Assembly (NCBI GenBank): GCA_001579985.1
Contig: LRSR01011395.1
Location: 1-21,797, forward strand
From: Hypsibius dujardini
Taxonomy: Eukaryota > Tardigrada > Eutardigrada > Parachela > Hypsibiidae
DNA length: 21,797 nucleotides
Reading direction: 5' to 3'
Below the pieces are notes generated by a model. The model saw only the letters and a program-made list of their open reading frames with translations. It was not told the DNA's origin and did no database searches. Each line of letters opens with the position of its first letter. Position 1 is the first letter of the stretch. Position numbers and translations under genes: made by a program. Below are positions 20,266-21,797 of the stretch, one piece after another.

Positions 20266-21797
20266 ATGAATCTCCCGAGTGCCGCTATCACCCCAACATT
20301 CTCGCTATTTTTTACCGTCTTTCTGGCATGCAAGGCATACGCTGTGGAGGTGGTGGATGATCTCAAACTCGTGCAATTGGTAAAGCGGGCCATTTCAAGT
20401 CTTTGAGTTTTGCTGTACGTCAATCAATCAATCAGTGAACGGTGGTGTGGTGTTGATGCAGATATTTCGCCATGGCGACCGCGCGCCTTTGCACGCGTAT
20501 AAAAACGACCCTTACCCAGAGAGTATGTGGGAGAATGGAATGGGGAGGCTAACGAAAATTGGGATGGAGCAGCAGTTTGAGGCAGGAAAGTTTTATCGGC
20601 AGCGCTACTCGAAATTTCTTGACCCGAGTTATGGACCGAACCAAGTAAGCGTTGATTGACTGATTGGTACATCCCGATCTGTGGCGCTTGATTGACTGAT
20701 TGGCACATCTCGATTTGTGGCGCTTGATCGGTTGATTGGCGAATTTTTATTATCAGGTTTATATTCGATCGAGTGATACCGACCGGACCCTCGAGAGTGC
20801 CGAGGCCTTCGCAGCGGGTTTATTTCCGCCTACCCCGGAAACTGAATGGAATGGGGACTTAGGAAAATCCTGGAGGCCCGTTTCCATCCACACGATCCCT
20901 TTGGATGAGGAGAACTTGCTGAGTAAAAAGACAGCCTGTCCAGCTTTCTTCCGGCTAGCCAAAGAGGCTGTTGATCTTCCAGAAGCTCGTCGTTTGTACA
21001 AAAAATATCGTGTATGTGGTAACTCAACAAAACTGGAATAATTGCCGACATTTACTTTTGGAGTATTAATAATTGTTTCATTCAACCAAACAAATATAGT
21101 GATTAATAGTAAAATATATTGAATAGTAAAAATTGCTTAAACTTGCATCATCCAAGGGAAATCTGAAAATCGGTAATTATGAATTAATTAGAGTTATTTA
21201 TTTTATTATAATTAATAATAAAAATTGCCGAAATTTTCCTGTAAAAAACTAAATGTCAAAAATACTGCAATAGTTTGTAAATGATTAGACTAAACAATTA
21301 TATTAAACAAAAGTTATATATTAAATAGATTTAATTGATTTAATTTACTTGATCAAAATAAAATTTAAATAATTATAGTTAGCAATAGTAATATATTAAA
21401 TGGTAAGAATTGCTGAAAATTCCCTGAGCAAAAATAAGTTTCAACATCAATTTCATAATTAATTCATCATTAATTAAATAATTACGTTGAAAAATAATAA
21501 AGTTATATAATAATCTTTAATAGTTAATAGAAATCTGATTGTAAATGCATTATTTTATTTCAGTCAGCTGATTAAATATTGTGTTTTTGGGAAACGTTCG
21601 TTGAGGTTAATAATTTTGCAGGCTGTCTTTGAATACGTGGTGAAGGGAAGTGGACTGTCCGCCCCCGACCGGGCCGCCGCCTGGAATGTTACCTTCCACG
21701 TTCACGACGTCATCTACTGTCAGCGGGCTCACGGCAAACCCCTTCCGCTTTGGATGAACGAGTCCGTCTACACCGACATCACCTTCCTCTCGGACAG
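20266..21797 (+). CDS. Histidine acid phosphatase, prostatic/lysosomal type, 3' truncated by the window
   Basis: Exons: 20266-20379, 20462-20644, 20757-21011 and 21622-21797 (open at the window end); 242 residues seen out of roughly 400 usual. A signal peptide (MNLPSAAITPTFSLFFTVFLACKAYA, in 1-26 by eye) is followed by the phosphohistidine motif RHGDRAP (41-47, nucleophile His42) and the second conserved Arg in VYIRSSDTDRT (100-110). An N-glycosylation site NVT follows in exon 4. These enzymes hydrolyse phosphate monoesters in lysosomes or outside the cell. The His-Asp catalytic pair lies past the window. The first exon joins the second across an 82-bp intron, giving the family's hydrophobic strand directly before RHGDRAP. 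An ATG at 20435 is inside that intron and is not the start. Confidence 0.9.
20649..20740. repeat. 36-bp tandem repeat in acid phosphatase intron 2
   Basis: Units at 20652-20687 and 20688-20723 differ at three positions; a third partial unit starts at 20724. Each starts TTGATTGACTGATTGG (degenerate in the third). The repeats make up about 90 of the 112 bp of the intron. The preceding 82-bp intron contains a related inverted run, CAATCAATCAATCAG. Confidence 0.85.
21012..21621. other. AT-rich intron 3 of acid phosphatase
   Basis: A 610-bp intron with donor GTATGT and acceptor TTTTGCAG. It contains loosely recurring segments of the form AATAGTAA-ATATATT and AAAATTGC(C/T)GAAA, suggesting a decayed tandem structure. 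No exon or element ends are visible. Confidence 0.5.

Noticed and set aside
20435-20461. ATG at 20435 as the acid phosphatase start
   Set aside because: It lies in intron 1. The upstream exon supplies a signal peptide and the residues expected before RHGDRAP.
20649-20740. CRISPR-like 36-bp periodic repeat
   Set aside because: The units are directly adjacent with no spacers, in a eukaryotic intron.

Overview
The window is animal nuclear DNA. All five protein-coding genes are interrupted by GT-AG introns, many of only 65-90 bp. The longest gene encodes a single-pass receptor guanylyl cyclase (signal peptide, ectodomain, membrane segment, kinase-homology domain, coiled coil, cyclase), an architecture characteristic of Metazoa. 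Non-coding DNA is AT-rich and full of small repeats. I cannot assign a phylum; an invertebrate with a compact genome is my best guess. Exon models were built by hand from reading frame, splice consensus and remembered family motifs. Every internal junction is in phase.

Layout: (1) 1073-3785, plus strand, three exons: a small NYN/PIN-like protein with a hydrophobic C-terminal tail. Its 1.96-kb second intron carries a degenerate AT-rich tandem repeat and a 145-bp hairpin MITE. (2) 4844-6124, minus strand, five exons: a Rab11-type GTPase of 217 residues. (3) 7174-14793, minus strand, ten exons: a complete receptor guanylyl cyclase of 1032 residues whose ectodomain resembles the bacterial phosphate-binding protein PstS (type II periplasmic-binding fold) rather than the usual ANF-receptor (type I) domain. 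(4) 15268-19825, minus strand, twelve exons: a complete 911-residue PIGN (GPI ethanolamine phosphate transferase 1). (5) 20266-21797, plus strand: the first four exons of a secreted or lysosomal histidine acid phosphatase that runs off the window. The three minus-strand genes lie head to tail. PIGN and the phosphatase diverge from a shared 0.44-kb upstream region.

Repeats: two 145-bp MITEs with TA target duplications (2736-2884 and 6354-6502); three diverged copies of a larger palindromic repeat (about 4105-4665, 6655-6970, 7555-7920); nine degenerate CTGT/CTGC (GACA/GGCA) arrays inside introns of the cyclase and PIGN genes; and a 36-bp tandem repeat filling most of one phosphatase intron. 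No tRNA, rRNA or CRISPR array was seen.

The genes do not form an obvious pathway. The headline observation is the receptor cyclase. Its PstS-like ectodomain has lost most of the residues that hold phosphate in bacterial PstS, while the cyclase core keeps its metal, guanine-selecting and transition-state residues. It looks like a working receptor for an unknown ligand.
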